Below are positions 8,980 to 18,799 of a stretch of DNA of 64,000 nt, piece by piece; within the stretch, counting starts at the first letter, position 1; every line of letters starts with the position of its first letter. This DNA comes from UBA1413 sp037447215 (GTDB lineage: Bacteria > Bacteroidota > Bacteroidia > Bacteroidales > Prolixibacteraceae): assembly GCA_037447215.1 (NCBI GenBank), contig JBBIHB010000011.1:1-64000 (forward strand), read 5' to 3'. The notes beneath the pieces were generated by a model that ran no database searches, was not told the DNA's origin, and saw only the letters and a list, made by a program, of their open reading frames with translations. The translations under genes were made by a program, and so were the position numbers.

Positions 8980-10539
8980 ATGAAAGTTCAATTTCTGTTT
9001 CTGTTCTTTTTTACAGGACTGATCATGGGAAATTCGCAGCTTGCTTCAGGGCAGGCTGTTAATCCGATCATTCATGCCGATGTCCCCGATATGTCGATGA
9101 TACGTGTGGGCGATACCTATTATATGAGCAGCACTACCATGCACATGGCGCCCGGAGTACCGATTATGAAATCGAAAGATCTGGTAAACTGGGAATTGGT
9201 AAGTTATGCTTACAATACCCTCGATGATACCGATGAACTCAACCTCGTAAACAGGAAAAACTGCTACGGGCGTGGTTCATGGGCAAGCTGTATCCGATAT
9301 CACAACAATACCTATTATGTTTCTACATTTTCGGGTACAACAAACCGTACCTATATCTATTACACAAAAGATATTGAGAAGGGCCCGTGGGAAGTGAAGA
9401 AATTTTCACCCTCCTATCACGATCATACCATTTTCTTCGACGACGATGGTAAGGTTTACATGATCTGGGGAGTTTCCCGGCTTCGGATGGTTGAACTTAA
9501 AGAAGACCTTACAGGTGTGAAAGAAGGTACAGAGCGGGTGATAATTGAAAATGCCAGCGCTCCTGCCGGTACAAATATAATGCTTGGGGCTGAGGGGACG
9601 CAATTGTTCAAGGTCAACGGCAAATACTACCTTTTCAACATCACCTGGCCCAGGGGCGGTATGCGTACGGTTCTTGTTCACCGTGCCGATAAAATCACCG
9701 GCCCTTACGAAGGCCGTCTGGCCCTTCAGGACAAGGGTGTTGCCCAGGGTGGATTGATTGACACCCCATCGGGCGAGTTGTATGCCTATCTTTTCCAGGA
9801 TCACGGATCGGTAGGCCGCATTCCCTTTATGGTGCCGGTGAAATGGGAAGACGGATGGCCTGTTCTGGGTAATGATGGCAAAGTTCCCGAAGTATTGAAT
9901 CTGCCAGCAAGCAGGGGGCTAATTCCCGGCATTGTGGCTTCCGATGAGTTTGAGAGAAACCCGGAAGACCCCGGCCTTCCTTTGGTGTGGCAATGGAACC
10001 ATAACCCCGACAACAGTCTTTGGTCGGTCTCCCAGCGTAAAGGATATCTCAGGCTTACCACAGGCCGGATTGATTCCCTGTTCCTGGAAGCAAAAAATAC
10101 ACTCACCCAAAGGACCATAGGACCAGTTAGCTCGGCTACAGTTAAACTCGTTGTGTCAAATCTCAAAGAGGGTGATTTTGCCGGACTGGCACTCCTTCAA
10201 CGAAAGTTTGGGCAGGTTGGCGTAAAGGTGAGCAACGGTGTAAAATCCATTGTCATGGTAAACGGAGAGGGGAACATTCCTCAAGAGGTTGAACAAGTGA
10301 AACTTTCTCAGGATGTCGTCTTTCTGAAAGCTTCAGGCGATTTCAGGGACAGAGCCGATATCGGTCACTTCTATTACAGCCTCGATGGCAATGAATGGAA
10401 GAAAATCGGAAATCAGATAAAAATGCAGTATTCGATACCACATTTTATGGGCTATCGCTTCGGGCTTTTCAACTATGCCACTTCTGAAACAGGCGGGTAT
10501 GCCGATTTTGACTGGTTCAGAATTGCTGCAGAACTTTAG
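8980..10539 (+). CDS. GH43 (subfamily 12-like) arabinofuranosidase/xylosidase
   Basis: A 519-residue protein with a signal peptide (about 1-24, cleavage near ASGQA). The propeller starts at NPIIHADVPDMSMI, with the catalytic base in the VPDMS segment. The Asp in HDHTIFFDDDG and the Glu in LGAEGTQLF are the other expected triad members. The start block resembles GH43_12, mainly alpha-L-arabinofuranosidases. A C-terminal beta-sandwich occupies roughly 320-519. It is the last gene of the first glycosidase run: about 400 bases separate it from the aldo/keto reductase start, and that gap holds an imperfect inverted repeat. No T9SS tail is present. It differs clearly from the preceding GH43, so this is not a recent duplication. 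Confidence 0.88.
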   Translation: MKVQFLFLFFFTGLIMGNSQLASGQAVNPIIHADVPDMSMIRVGDTYYMSSTTMHMAPGVPIMKSKDLVNWELVSYAYNTLDDTDELNLVNRKNCYGRGSWASCIRYHNNTYYVSTFSGTTNRTYIYYTKDIEKGPWEVKKFSPSYHDHTIFFDDDGKVYMIWGVSRLRMVELKEDLTGVKEGTERVIIENASAPAGTNIMLGAEGTQLFKVNGKYYLFNITWPRGGMRTVLVHRADKITGPYEGRLALQDKGVAQGGLIDTPSGELYAYLFQDHGSVGRIPFMVPVKWEDGWPVLGNDGKVPEVLNLPASRGLIPGIVASDEFERNPEDPGLPLVWQWNHNPDNSLWSVSQRKGYLRLTTGRIDSLFLEAKNTLTQRTIGPVSSATVKLVVSNLKEGDFAGLALLQRKFGQVGVKVSNGVKSIVMVNGEGNIPQEVEQVKLSQDVVFLKASGDFRDRADIGHFYYSLDGNEWKKIGNQIKMQYSIPHFMGYRFGLFNYATSETGGYADFDWFRIAAEL

Positions 10540-10783
10540 AGGGAGAAGCAATCCATAACCTGGTAGTTGTCTCAAAAAGCAATAATCCGGTTGAGATTGA
10601 CTGTATAAGGTTTGAATAATCCTGGTTCATGTGTGCCAGGTAAAAATTATCGGGGCATTTTCCTAATTTTGAAAAGTATTTTATTAATGATGCTTTTCTT
10701 TGAATTTAAAGAAGGTGTTTTAAATTATATCGATGCATTTTAACATTGTCAAGTTTTAATTCACATAGTTATAAGCATAAACT

Positions 10784-10892
10784 TGAGATTTCTCACTGTA
10801 TTCGAAATGACACGCTACTTTTTGTAAAATGGGTGTGGGAAAAGGAGCTGTTCATCATTCCGAATGGAGACTAAGCGAAATGAGGAATCTCA
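10784..10892. repeat. Imperfect inverted-repeat element (palindromic intergenic repeat)
   Basis: The left arm, starting TGAGATTTCTCACT (10784) and running to ATTCGAAATGAC, is matched in reverse complement by the right arm 10856-10892, CATTCCGAATGG to GAGGAATCTCA. Between them lie about 45 unstructured bases. The sequence looks like the palindromic extragenic elements common between genes in Bacteroidetes, possibly a non-autonomous transposable remnant. The right arm lies inside the upstream extension of the aldo/keto reductase frame, which argues that the gene begins downstream at 10939. Apart from this element, nothing else was recognised in the non-coding interval 10540-10938. Confidence 0.6.
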
Positions 10893-10938
10893 ATATTATT
10901 CACAACAAAATCAAAACAGTCACAATCTTTTTACAATT

Positions 10939-11952
10939 ATGAATTACGATAAAATCAGACAGATATCACCCGAATTGGTTCCGAATATAACCACCGCCAA
11001 TAGAAGCAAAATTCCGGTGATCGGACTGGGAACATTCGGATCGGATGCCATTACACACGACACGGTTGCCGAAACGGTAAAAAAAGCCATATATTCAGGG
11101 TACCGTCATTTGGATTGTGCATCGGTATATGGCAACGAAAGCCATATAGGTTTTGCGCTGAAGGAATTATTCGGGTCAGGATTTATATCCCGCGAAAATT
11201 TGTGGATCACCTCAAAAGTCTGGAACGATATGCACGCACGGGTGGAAGAATCATGCCAGAAAACGTTGGCCGACCTTCAGGTTGATTTTCTCGATCTGTA
11301 TCTGGTTCACTGGCCTTTCCCGAATTTTCATCCGCCAAAATGCGATGTAAATACCCGGAACCCGGATTCGAAACCCTATATTCATGAAGATTTTATGCAT
11401 ACCTGGCGTCAGATGGAAAGTCTGGTTGACCAGGGACTTGTAAGGAATATCGGAACGTCGAATATGACTATTCCCAAACTAAAGCTCCTCCTCCGCGATG
11501 CAAGGATTAAACCTAATTTCAACGAAATGGAGCTGCACCCACATTTTCAGCAACCCGAACTTTTCGGGTTTTGCATGGAAAACAATATACAACCTATTGC
11601 CTATTGTCCGCTGGGATCGCCTGGACGACCCGACCGCGACCGAACTGCAGATGATACGGTTGACCTCGAAGACCCTGTAATTGTATCGATTGCCAAGAAA
11701 CTAAAGGTTTCGCCGGCACAGGTTGCCATACGATGGGCGGTGCAGCGCGGACAGATTCCTATTCCTTTTTCGGTAAACCATTTTTTTGAAAACCTTGAGG
11801 CAGCAGCCAATATCCGCCTTACAGACCAGGACATGAAAGCCATTTCAGGAATTGACAAGAATTGCAGGCTCATAAAAGGGCAGGTTTTCCTTTGGAAAGA
11901 AAACCAGACCTGGGAAGATTTGTGGGATATAAACGGAGAAATTGTTCAATAA
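10939..11952 (+). CDS. Aldo/keto reductase
   Basis: A cytoplasmic NAD(P)H-dependent aldo/keto reductase of 337 residues from the chosen start. The family tetrad is visible: Asp and Tyr in RHLDCASVYGNE, Lys in WITSKVW and His in LVHWPFP. The frame is open upstream to an ATG at 10864, but that 25-residue extension is low complexity, lies in an inverted repeat and is absent from the family, so 10939 is preferred. It is 24 bases ahead of a zinc alcohol dehydrogenase. Both redox enzymes sit inside the glycosidase run, so they probably interconvert a released sugar or polyol (for example L-galactose, L-arabinose or L-fucose); this is inference, and the substrate is unknown. Confidence 0.85.
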   Translation: MNYDKIRQISPELVPNITTANRSKIPVIGLGTFGSDAITHDTVAETVKKAIYSGYRHLDCASVYGNESHIGFALKELFGSGFISRENLWITSKVWNDMHARVEESCQKTLADLQVDFLDLYLVHWPFPNFHPPKCDVNTRNPDSKPYIHEDFMHTWRQMESLVDQGLVRNIGTSNMTIPKLKLLLRDARIKPNFNEMELHPHFQQPELFGFCMENNIQPIAYCPLGSPGRPDRDRTADDTVDLEDPVIVSIAKKLKVSPAQVAIRWAVQRGQIPIPFSVNHFFENLEAAANIRLTDQDMKAISGIDKNCRLIKGQVFLWKENQTWEDLWDINGEIVQ

Positions 11953-11976
11953 ACTTTAACCTGTAAAACTGAAGAA

Positions 11977-13038
11977 ATGAGTAAAATGATTGGTGCAATA
12001 TTGCCGGGAAACAGCACTACAGTGCTGAGGGAGTTTGACATACCGGTACCCGGTCACGGCGAAGTGTTAATCAGGATGAAATCGTCCACCATTTGTGGTT
12101 CCGACATCCGGTGTATTTACCATGAACACCTGGGGAAAGGCCCCGAAGGCTATCAACCGGGAATGATTGCAGGCCACGAGCCGTGCGGCCAGATTGTAGA
12201 AACCGGACCGGGTTGCCGCAGATTTAAACACGGCGATAGGGTGATTGTGTATCACATCTCGGGTTGCGGCGTGTGCAACGACTGCCGGCGGGGGTACATG
12301 ATATCGTGTACAAGTCCTTACCGCAGGGCATACGGATGGCAGCGCGACGGCGGTATGGCCGAATACCTGCTGGCCGAAGAAAAAGACCTTGTGTATCTGC
12401 CCGACGAATTGAGCTACTCCGATGGCGCTCAGGTTGCCTGCGGATTTGGCACAGTTTACGAAGGCCTCGAAAAAATCGGAATCAGTGGCAACGATGCAGT
12501 GCTTGTAACAGGACTCGGGCCGGTTGGACTAGCCACGGCACAACTCTGCAAGGCAATGGGTGCACAGAAAATCTTCGGGATCGAATTATTGGACGAACGC
12601 ATTACCATTGCCCGTAACACCGGCCTATTCGACGAGGTTATCAAATCGGATACAACCAATGTTGAACAGATTCGCGATCTGACAGCAGGCTATGGCGTCG
12701 AAAAATCGGTTGACAGTTCGGCAAATGCCACAGCGCGCCTCACCTGCATCCAGGCTACCCGTAAATGGGGGAAAATCGTTTTCCTCGGCGAAGGGGGTAC
12801 TGTTGAATTTCAGCCATCGAGAGACATTATTCACGACCAGAAAACCATTTATGGTTCATGGGTTACCAATATCTGGCTGATGGAAGAACTCGTTGAACGG
12901 CTGGTCCGCTGGAATGTCAGGCCCGATCATCTGATTACCCACCGTTTCCGTCTGGTTCAGGTAAGCGAAGCCTATTCACTTATGGCTAGCGGAAAATGCG
13001 GAAAAGTTGCCGTGGTATTCGACGAAGAGATAAAATAA
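11977..13038 (+). CDS. Zinc-dependent medium-chain alcohol dehydrogenase (sugar/polyol type)
   Basis: A 353-residue MDR dehydrogenase. The catalytic zinc ligands are in TICGSDI and the GHEPCG motif. The structural zinc site is a four-cysteine cluster, GCGVCNDCRRGYMISC. A Rossmann NAD(P) motif GLGPVGLA follows at about residues 180-187. Members include sorbitol, L-threonine and sugar dehydrogenases; this one cannot be assigned to a single substrate. It is transcribed with the upstream aldo/keto reductase (24 bases) and the downstream GH127 (25 bases), which points to catabolism of a monosaccharide freed by the locus. A second in-frame Met three codons downstream is an equally possible start. 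Confidence 0.88.
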   Translation: MSKMIGAILPGNSTTVLREFDIPVPGHGEVLIRMKSSTICGSDIRCIYHEHLGKGPEGYQPGMIAGHEPCGQIVETGPGCRRFKHGDRVIVYHISGCGVCNDCRRGYMISCTSPYRRAYGWQRDGGMAEYLLAEEKDLVYLPDELSYSDGAQVACGFGTVYEGLEKIGISGNDAVLVTGLGPVGLATAQLCKAMGAQKIFGIELLDERITIARNTGLFDEVIKSDTTNVEQIRDLTAGYGVEKSVDSSANATARLTCIQATRKWGKIVFLGEGGTVEFQPSRDIIHDQKTIYGSWVTNIWLMEELVERLVRWNVRPDHLITHRFRLVQVSEAYSLMASGKCGKVAVVFDEEIK

Positions 13039-13063
13039 CAATCCGCTATCTAAATAAATAATA

Positions 13064-15457
13064 ATGAGAAAATCCAGTATTTCAGTCATCATAATCGCAG
13101 TACTGATAAGTTTTCAGGGAAGAATCGCAAATGCGCAGGATAAACTCTATCACGATACTTTTGCTTCGAAAGATGTTATCCTGACGGAAGGGCCTTTTAA
13201 ACATGCCCGCGACCTGAATATTCAAACGCTTTTGCAGTACAATGTTGACCGCTTGCTGGCTCCCTACCGGAAAGAAGCCGGGTTGCCTGCAAAAGCAAAA
13301 GGGTTTCCCAACTGGGATGGCCTCGACGGACATATTGGGGGTCATTATCTTTCTGCCATGGCTATGAATTTCGCGGCTACCGGAAACAAAATCTGCAAAA
13401 AACGGATGGATTACATGATTGCCGAACTGAAAGCTTGTCAGAATGCCAATGGCTTGAAATACCCCGACTGGGGCGTTGGCTATGTTGGTGGGGTACCAGG
13501 CAGCGAGGGCTTGTGGCCCAGAATAAAAGCCGGCGATATTGCGGTGATTTGGCAATATTGGGTTCCCTGGTACAACGTGCATAAAATGTATGCCGGCCTG
13601 CGCGATGCCTGGCTATATACCGGAAACGAAACAGCAAAAGATATGTTCCTCCGGTTTTGCGACTGGGGTATCGATATTACCTCTGGCTTGTCGGATGCCC
13701 AGATGGAAAGTATGCTCGACAACGAACATGGCGGTATGAACGAAATTTTTGCCGATGCCTTTCAGATGACTGGCAACGAAAAATATCTGGTTGCTGCCAA
13801 GCGCTTTTCGCATAAAATGCTGCTCGTTGCAATGGCAGCCAGCACCGACAACCTCGATAACAAACACGCCAACACTCAGGTTCCCAAAGCAATAGGTTTC
13901 CAGCGAATAGCTGAGCTATCAAAGGATAAGGATTATATTGAAGCCGGAAAGTTCTTTTGGGAAACAGTGGTCAAAAACCGGTCGCTGGCATTTGGAGGGA
14001 ATAGCCGCAGGGAGCATTTCCCTGCCGTATCGGCCAGTCACGATTATGTGAATGATGTGGAAGGCCCCGAATCGTGCAATACTTACAATATGCTTAAACT
14101 GACTGAAAATTTGTTCAGGGTAAATCAAACTGCCCGGTATGCCGATTTTTACGAACGGGCTTTGTATAACCACATATTATCCACACAACATCCCAATCAT
14201 GGCGGATATGTATATTTTACCACGGCAAGGCCACGCCACTACAGGGTATATTCCTCGCCCAACCAGGGAATGTGGTGTTGTGTTGGCAGCGGCCTGGAAA
14301 ACCACGGCAAATACAACCAGTTTATCTATACCCATAAAAATGGCTCGTTGTATGTAAATCTTTTTATGGCTTCGGAACTCAACTGGCGCGACAAAAAAAT
14401 AAAAATCAGGCAGGAAACCAATTTCCCGTATGAGGAACATACCCGGCTAACCATTACAAAAGGTTCTTCGCAGTTTAACCTGAAAATCCGTTATCCGGAG
14501 TGGGTTAAAGAAGGCGCCCTGAAAATTTCAATAAATGGCAGGAATGAACCCTATACAAAAGATCAATCAGGCTATATTTCGATTGACAGGCTATGGAAAA
14601 AGGGCGATGCAGTGATGGTAAACCTCCCTATGCACAATTGGTATGAGCAGTTACCGCATGTTTCGAATTATATAGCCCTGATGCATGGACCGGTTGTACT
14701 GGCTGCCAAAACCGGCACCGAAGACCTAGCCGGATTGGTGGCAGGTGATGGCCGGTGGGAACATATTGCACACGGGAGAAGGCTTCCGGTTGACCAGGCA
14801 CCTATCATTATTGCCAATGATATTTCTTTAATACCGCAAAAACTGGAACCCGTAGCCGGAAAACCGTTGACCTTTACAGCACCCAGCCTAAAAATGATTA
14901 ACCCGACTGAAGTGATTTTCGAACCTTTCTTCGGGATTCACGACTCCAGGTACATGATGTACTGGATGGCCCTAACCGAAGCAGGTTATACATCGTATCT
15001 CGATTCGCTCTCAATGGCTGAAAAAGCCAGAATCGACCTGCAAAACCGCACGGTTGATTATGTCGCACCAGGCGAACAGCAACCCGAAGCCGACCATTTT
15101 ATGGAGTCGTCAAATTCGACAACTGGCAACAACTGGGACGAATTTTACCGCGATGCACGCAACAAGGGCTTTTTCAGCTATCGGATGGCAACCGCCAAAC
15201 AGACCGGCCTAAGCCTTCTGGTGAGGTACTGGGGTGCCGAATGGGGCAACAGGAAGTTTGATATCTATATTGATGATGAAAAGCTTATTACCGAAGATAA
15301 TACCGGACGTTGGAACCAATCCAGGTTTTTCGATGTGGAATATGAAATTCCCGAATCGATGCTTACAGGTAAAGAGCATATCCGGGTAAAATTCCAGGCT
15401 GTTCCCGGCAATACAGCCGGTGGGATTTATTATATCCGCCTGCTGAAAATGGAGTAG
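13064..15457 (+). CDS. GH127 beta-L-arabinofuranosidase-type glycosidase
   Basis: A 797-residue protein with a signal peptide (1-24, cleavage after ANA). The (alpha/alpha)6 barrel of the GH127/DUF1680 family begins at about 36. The unusual zinc-thiolate catalytic site is visible: Glu336 and Cys338 in GPESCNT, and Cys405-Cys406 in MWCCVGSG. In the characterised Bifidobacterium enzyme the equivalent cysteine is the nucleophile. A C-terminal beta-rich extension (about 640-797) is present, as in longer Bacteroidetes members. Expected role: removal of beta-L-arabinofuranosyl or related L-sugar caps. No T9SS tail, so it is likely periplasmic. It sits 25 bases after the alcohol dehydrogenase and 37 before a GH43. 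Confidence 0.9.
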   Translation: MRKSSISVIIIAVLISFQGRIANAQDKLYHDTFASKDVILTEGPFKHARDLNIQTLLQYNVDRLLAPYRKEAGLPAKAKGFPNWDGLDGHIGGHYLSAMAMNFAATGNKICKKRMDYMIAELKACQNANGLKYPDWGVGYVGGVPGSEGLWPRIKAGDIAVIWQYWVPWYNVHKMYAGLRDAWLYTGNETAKDMFLRFCDWGIDITSGLSDAQMESMLDNEHGGMNEIFADAFQMTGNEKYLVAAKRFSHKMLLVAMAASTDNLDNKHANTQVPKAIGFQRIAELSKDKDYIEAGKFFWETVVKNRSLAFGGNSRREHFPAVSASHDYVNDVEGPESCNTYNMLKLTENLFRVNQTARYADFYERALYNHILSTQHPNHGGYVYFTTARPRHYRVYSSPNQGMWCCVGSGLENHGKYNQFIYTHKNGSLYVNLFMASELNWRDKKIKIRQETNFPYEEHTRLTITKGSSQFNLKIRYPEWVKEGALKISINGRNEPYTKDQSGYISIDRLWKKGDAVMVNLPMHNWYEQLPHVSNYIALMHGPVVLAAKTGTEDLAGLVAGDGRWEHIAHGRRLPVDQAPIIIANDISLIPQKLEPVAGKPLTFTAPSLKMINPTEVIFEPFFGIHDSRYMMYWMALTEAGYTSYLDSLSMAEKARIDLQNRTVDYVAPGEQQPEADHFMESSNSTTGNNWDEFYRDARNKGFFSYRMATAKQTGLSLLVRYWGAEWGNRKFDIYIDDEKLITEDNTGRWNQSRFFDVEYEIPESMLTGKEHIRVKFQAVPGNTAGGIYYIRLLKME

Positions 15458-15494
15458 TAAAACTATACTCAACAAGAGTTAGAATAGAAATCGA

Positions 15495-17768
15495 ATGAGA
15501 AAATTTGTATTGTTTTTTTCAGTATGGGTATTCTGGGGTCTTCACATATCAGCGCAAAACCTACCAGTCATATCAGGAAATATTTATAAAAGCAAACTGA
15601 TTGACGACGACCCATACGAGGTAGTTACCACATTTGTTAATCCGGTTTTGCCCGGCGACCACCCAGACCTTACCCTGCTGAAAGTGGGAAACGATTTCTA
15701 TTCCTGCGGATCGAATTTCCATTTTACACCCTATCTGCCCATTCTTCATTCTACCGACCTGGTGCATTGGCGTGAAATCTGCCGTGTTGTTCCCCCAACC
15801 TGGAGTGGGCTTATCAGCGATGCCCCGCAGGCAGGCACCTGGGGTGGGGCAATTACCTACTTTTATGGTTCCTTTTGGATATATTTCTCAAATACCGCTG
15901 GAGGAGGACAATATTTCTCCAAAGCAGCCCATCCGGCCGGCCCGTGGTCCACTCCTGTGAGGGTGCAGACTACAGCTACCACCGGGGCTATCGGGTACGA
16001 TAATTCGGTTTTTGTGGATGACGATGGTACGCCATATATGCTTATTAAACCCGGCCAGTATGTAAACCGCATTCAAAAAATCGGTACCAACGGGCACCTT
16101 ACAGGCAACGTTCTCAACCTTGACTGGGTGAATGCCGACGGTAAGTATGGCTGGGCCGAGGGACCGGTGATGTGCAAACGCGATGGCTGGTACTACTATT
16201 TTATTGCCGGAAGTGTTGCCGGCGGACAATATACCCTGCGTTCGAGAACACTCACCGCCGACCCGAAAAGCTGGGAAGCCCTCGGGAATTTTTTTTCACC
16301 GGTTACCGATCCGGCAGTAACCTTCAGGTCTCCCAACCACATAGCACAGCCCATTCAATTGGCTGACGGCACCTGGTGGACCATATCGCACAGCTACGAA
16401 CGCCTTGGTAACGATGACTGGAACGGGCAGGGACGACAAGGGTTACTGCATCAGGTTATCTGGGACGAAAATGGAAAACCAACGGGTATGGCGCCAACAT
16501 CTACACCTCAGATTAAACCCGACCTACCAAAATCGGGAATACCCTGGAAATTGCCACGGTCCGACTATTTCGATAAGGATAAAATAGAACTTTCGTGGCA
16601 TTTTCTGAACAGGAATGCTGCTTCAAAGTACTCGCTTACCGAAAAACCAGGCTGGCTGACCCTTAATCCTGGAACCGGAAGTACGCATATCCTCCACAAA
16701 GAAGCCGGACACTACTTCACGCTGGTTACCCGGCTCGATTTTGATGCTACAGAAAATGGCCAACAGGCGGGGATATACTTTACAAACGGTAACGAATCGG
16801 TAATTGCCGGTATGTACAGTGGATACAATGAGGGCAAAAAAATCGGGTTTCGCTTCAACGATAAGAAAGTTGAAATTGAAAACACGCTGGGCAATGTGTT
16901 ATGGTTCAGGGTCGAACGGTACGAACATCAGCTCCGGGGAGCATTCAGCACAAATGGGATAACCTGGACTCAACTGGTGACGGCCGTGTCGGCCATCGAA
17001 CTTGATAAGGTTCAGCCCAATTACAACCATTGGGTAGGCACCAGCAACGGACTTTATGCCGTGGGTAAGAAGGCGCATTTCGACCTCTATACTTACCGTG
17101 ATGGTTTTTCGCCCCTCCCGGCAGTGGGCTACAACAACTACTACGGGTTGGAAGGCAGGGGTACCGGCACCAACAAATCGATGACAAACAGTACCGAAAA
17201 AGGAGGATGGCTGATGATTGGCGGAGTTGAACTCGGGCAGGGCAACAGGGTACCGGCTATTGTTGAAGTGGAAGCAGCCTCAACTGCCGGCGGAACCCTC
17301 GAAGTCTGGATAGACGACCTGGATGCCAGGGGAACCAAAGTGGCCACCATCAATATTGAGCCAACCGGAAGTGATAATACCTGGAAAAAATTCAGGGCAA
17401 ATGTAGCCGGGCTTACCGGTCAGCATGATGTGTACCTTCGATGGAGAGGCCCGGCAAAAGCATTCCTGCTGAAAAACATACAATTCATACCGGATGATTC
17501 GTACCTGACAAATATCAGGATGTTAAGATCAGAACCTCAGGTTTTGATATACCCAAACCCTGCAGAATCATACCTCTTTATCGAAAGCAGTGAGGAGATT
17601 AAATCGCTGAAAGTGTATAATATACATGGACAGATGGTAATCAATAAATCATACAACTATCCTGATTCAGCAACTGAATTATCCTTAAATCTCAGAAAGG
17701 GTATCTACCTGTTACACCTGAACGTTTCAGGCCATGAGGTGGTGAAAAAAATAATTGTTGAAAATTGA
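15495..17768 (+). CDS. GH43 glycosidase with CBM6-like module and T9SS sorting tail
   Basis: A 757-residue secreted enzyme. A signal peptide (1-21) precedes a GH43 propeller from about 48, with Asp58 in GDHPDLT as predicted base, the Asp in IGYDNSVFVDDDG as modulator and the Glu in GWAEGPVM as acid. A beta-sandwich follows to about 535. A CBM6-type jelly roll (about 540-675, with GGWLMIGGVELG and VYLRWRG) comes next, and a T9SS type A tail from IYPNPAESYLF ends the protein. Expected role: hydrolysis of xylan side chains or xylo-oligosaccharides at the cell surface, unlike the two other GH43 enzymes here, which lack a sorting tail. Its stop lies four bases from the stop of the convergent GH5. 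Confidence 0.9.
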   Translation: MRKFVLFFSVWVFWGLHISAQNLPVISGNIYKSKLIDDDPYEVVTTFVNPVLPGDHPDLTLLKVGNDFYSCGSNFHFTPYLPILHSTDLVHWREICRVVPPTWSGLISDAPQAGTWGGAITYFYGSFWIYFSNTAGGGQYFSKAAHPAGPWSTPVRVQTTATTGAIGYDNSVFVDDDGTPYMLIKPGQYVNRIQKIGTNGHLTGNVLNLDWVNADGKYGWAEGPVMCKRDGWYYYFIAGSVAGGQYTLRSRTLTADPKSWEALGNFFSPVTDPAVTFRSPNHIAQPIQLADGTWWTISHSYERLGNDDWNGQGRQGLLHQVIWDENGKPTGMAPTSTPQIKPDLPKSGIPWKLPRSDYFDKDKIELSWHFLNRNAASKYSLTEKPGWLTLNPGTGSTHILHKEAGHYFTLVTRLDFDATENGQQAGIYFTNGNESVIAGMYSGYNEGKKIGFRFNDKKVEIENTLGNVLWFRVERYEHQLRGAFSTNGITWTQLVTAVSAIELDKVQPNYNHWVGTSNGLYAVGKKAHFDLYTYRDGFSPLPAVGYNNYYGLEGRGTGTNKSMTNSTEKGGWLMIGGVELGQGNRVPAIVEVEAASTAGGTLEVWIDDLDARGTKVATINIEPTGSDNTWKKFRANVAGLTGQHDVYLRWRGPAKAFLLKNIQFIPDDSYLTNIRMLRSEPQVLIYPNPAESYLFIESSEEIKSLKVYNIHGQMVINKSYNYPDSATELSLNLRKGIYLLHLNVSGHEVVKKIIVEN

Positions 17769-17772
17769 CTCC

Positions 17773-18735
17773 CTAATTTTTGCCGGCAAACTTTCTTAAG
17801 TTATTCCGAACAATATGGCCCCACTCTTTTATGTCCTGATCGTTCCAATTCCCCTCCGAACTGGCAGCAGGCAGCAACATAGAGCAGGTTTCATTTTTGT
17901 CGGCTATCGACCATGTAATCCAGCTTATTTTATTGGCTTCCATCCAGTTGAGCCAGGTTTGCCACTCTTCGTGGTTGATGGGGCCATTGCCTGTAGCTTC
18001 CATCCCGGCACACTCCGACACAAAAATTGGGATACCTTTCGATAAGGCATAATCGCCCCTGTCTCGCAGGAACTGCTTATGTGAAGCAGCATAAAAATGC
18101 ATGGTGTACATAATGTTTGAAAAACCTTCAATCGGGTCATCGGCAACAACATGCAAATCCTGACACCAATGCGGGCTACCCACCAGTATTATATTATCCG
18201 GATCAATTTCACGGATCGCTTTCATCGCTTCGATGGAATATTGCTTCACCGGCTCCCATGCAATGCGCTCAGGCTCATTGAAAATTTCGTATATTACATG
18301 GGGATAATGCCCATATTTTTTTGCCATCTCTGAAAAGAATTTTATGGCATCTTCGGTATGTACCTTATGGGAATGCCAATCGATAATCACATACATATCG
18401 TTTTCGATAGCAGCTTGTATGACGGCCTCAATTTTTTCGAGCGACCACTCGGGCATGCGAAGATATCCCCTGTCGGGGTCAATCCCCATGGCAGCCCGCA
18501 CCACTGTGGCGCCCCAATCGTACTGAAACCATTTCACAGTCGAAGCATTGTAAAACCGTGGCCACCAATTGTGCCAACCATAACTAACACCCCTCAGAAC
18601 CAACGGTTCGCCATTCTGGTTAACCAGTTGGGTTCCTTTAACCGATAAATTACCATGTTTCTTTACCGGCTGCGCGTGAATAAAAAAGAGGCTTGTGAGA
18701 ATTAGAATCAGGGTTAAGCTGATAATTCTTTTCAT
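17773..18735 (-). CDS. GH5 endo-beta-1,4-glucanase (GH5_2-like cellulase)
   Basis: A 320-residue single-domain GH5 enzyme with a signal peptide (1-21, cleavage after IHA). The fold begins at GNLSVKGTQLVNQNGEPLVLRG, the N-terminal strand typical of GH5_2 cellulases. Glu154 in IFNEPER is the acid/base and Glu241 in FVSECAG the nucleophile. No CBM or T9SS tail follows, so it is periplasmic or a minor secreted endoglucanase. It is convergent with the GH43 (four bases between stops) and appears to have its own promoter, with a -7 box at 18765-18772. It is a different subfamily from the next GH5, so together they could cover soluble and insoluble beta-glucans (inference). Confidence 0.9.
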   Translation of the reverse strand: MKRIISLTLILILTSLFFIHAQPVKKHGNLSVKGTQLVNQNGEPLVLRGVSYGWHNWWPRFYNASTVKWFQYDWGATVVRAAMGIDPDRGYLRMPEWSLEKIEAVIQAAIENDMYVIIDWHSHKVHTEDAIKFFSEMAKKYGHYPHVIYEIFNEPERIAWEPVKQYSIEAMKAIREIDPDNIILVGSPHWCQDLHVVADDPIEGFSNIMYTMHFYAASHKQFLRDRGDYALSKGIPIFVSECAGMEATGNGPINHEEWQTWLNWMEANKISWITWSIADKNETCSMLLPAASSEGNWNDQDIKEWGHIVRNNLRKFAGKN

Positions 18736-18764
18736 GTATTACATTGTTAATGGTTATTGTTTTT

Positions 18765-18772
18765 CAAAGATA
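18765..18772 (-). promoter_or_regulatory. Bacteroidetes -7 promoter element for the GH5 gene
   Basis: On the - strand the sequence reads TATCTTTG, an exact match to TAnnTTTG. It lies 29 bases upstream of the GH5 start codon. No clear TTTG -33 element is at the usual distance. Confidence 0.5.
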
Positions 18773-18799
18773 GAAATTTTTGTGTAAGATCGATTATTA

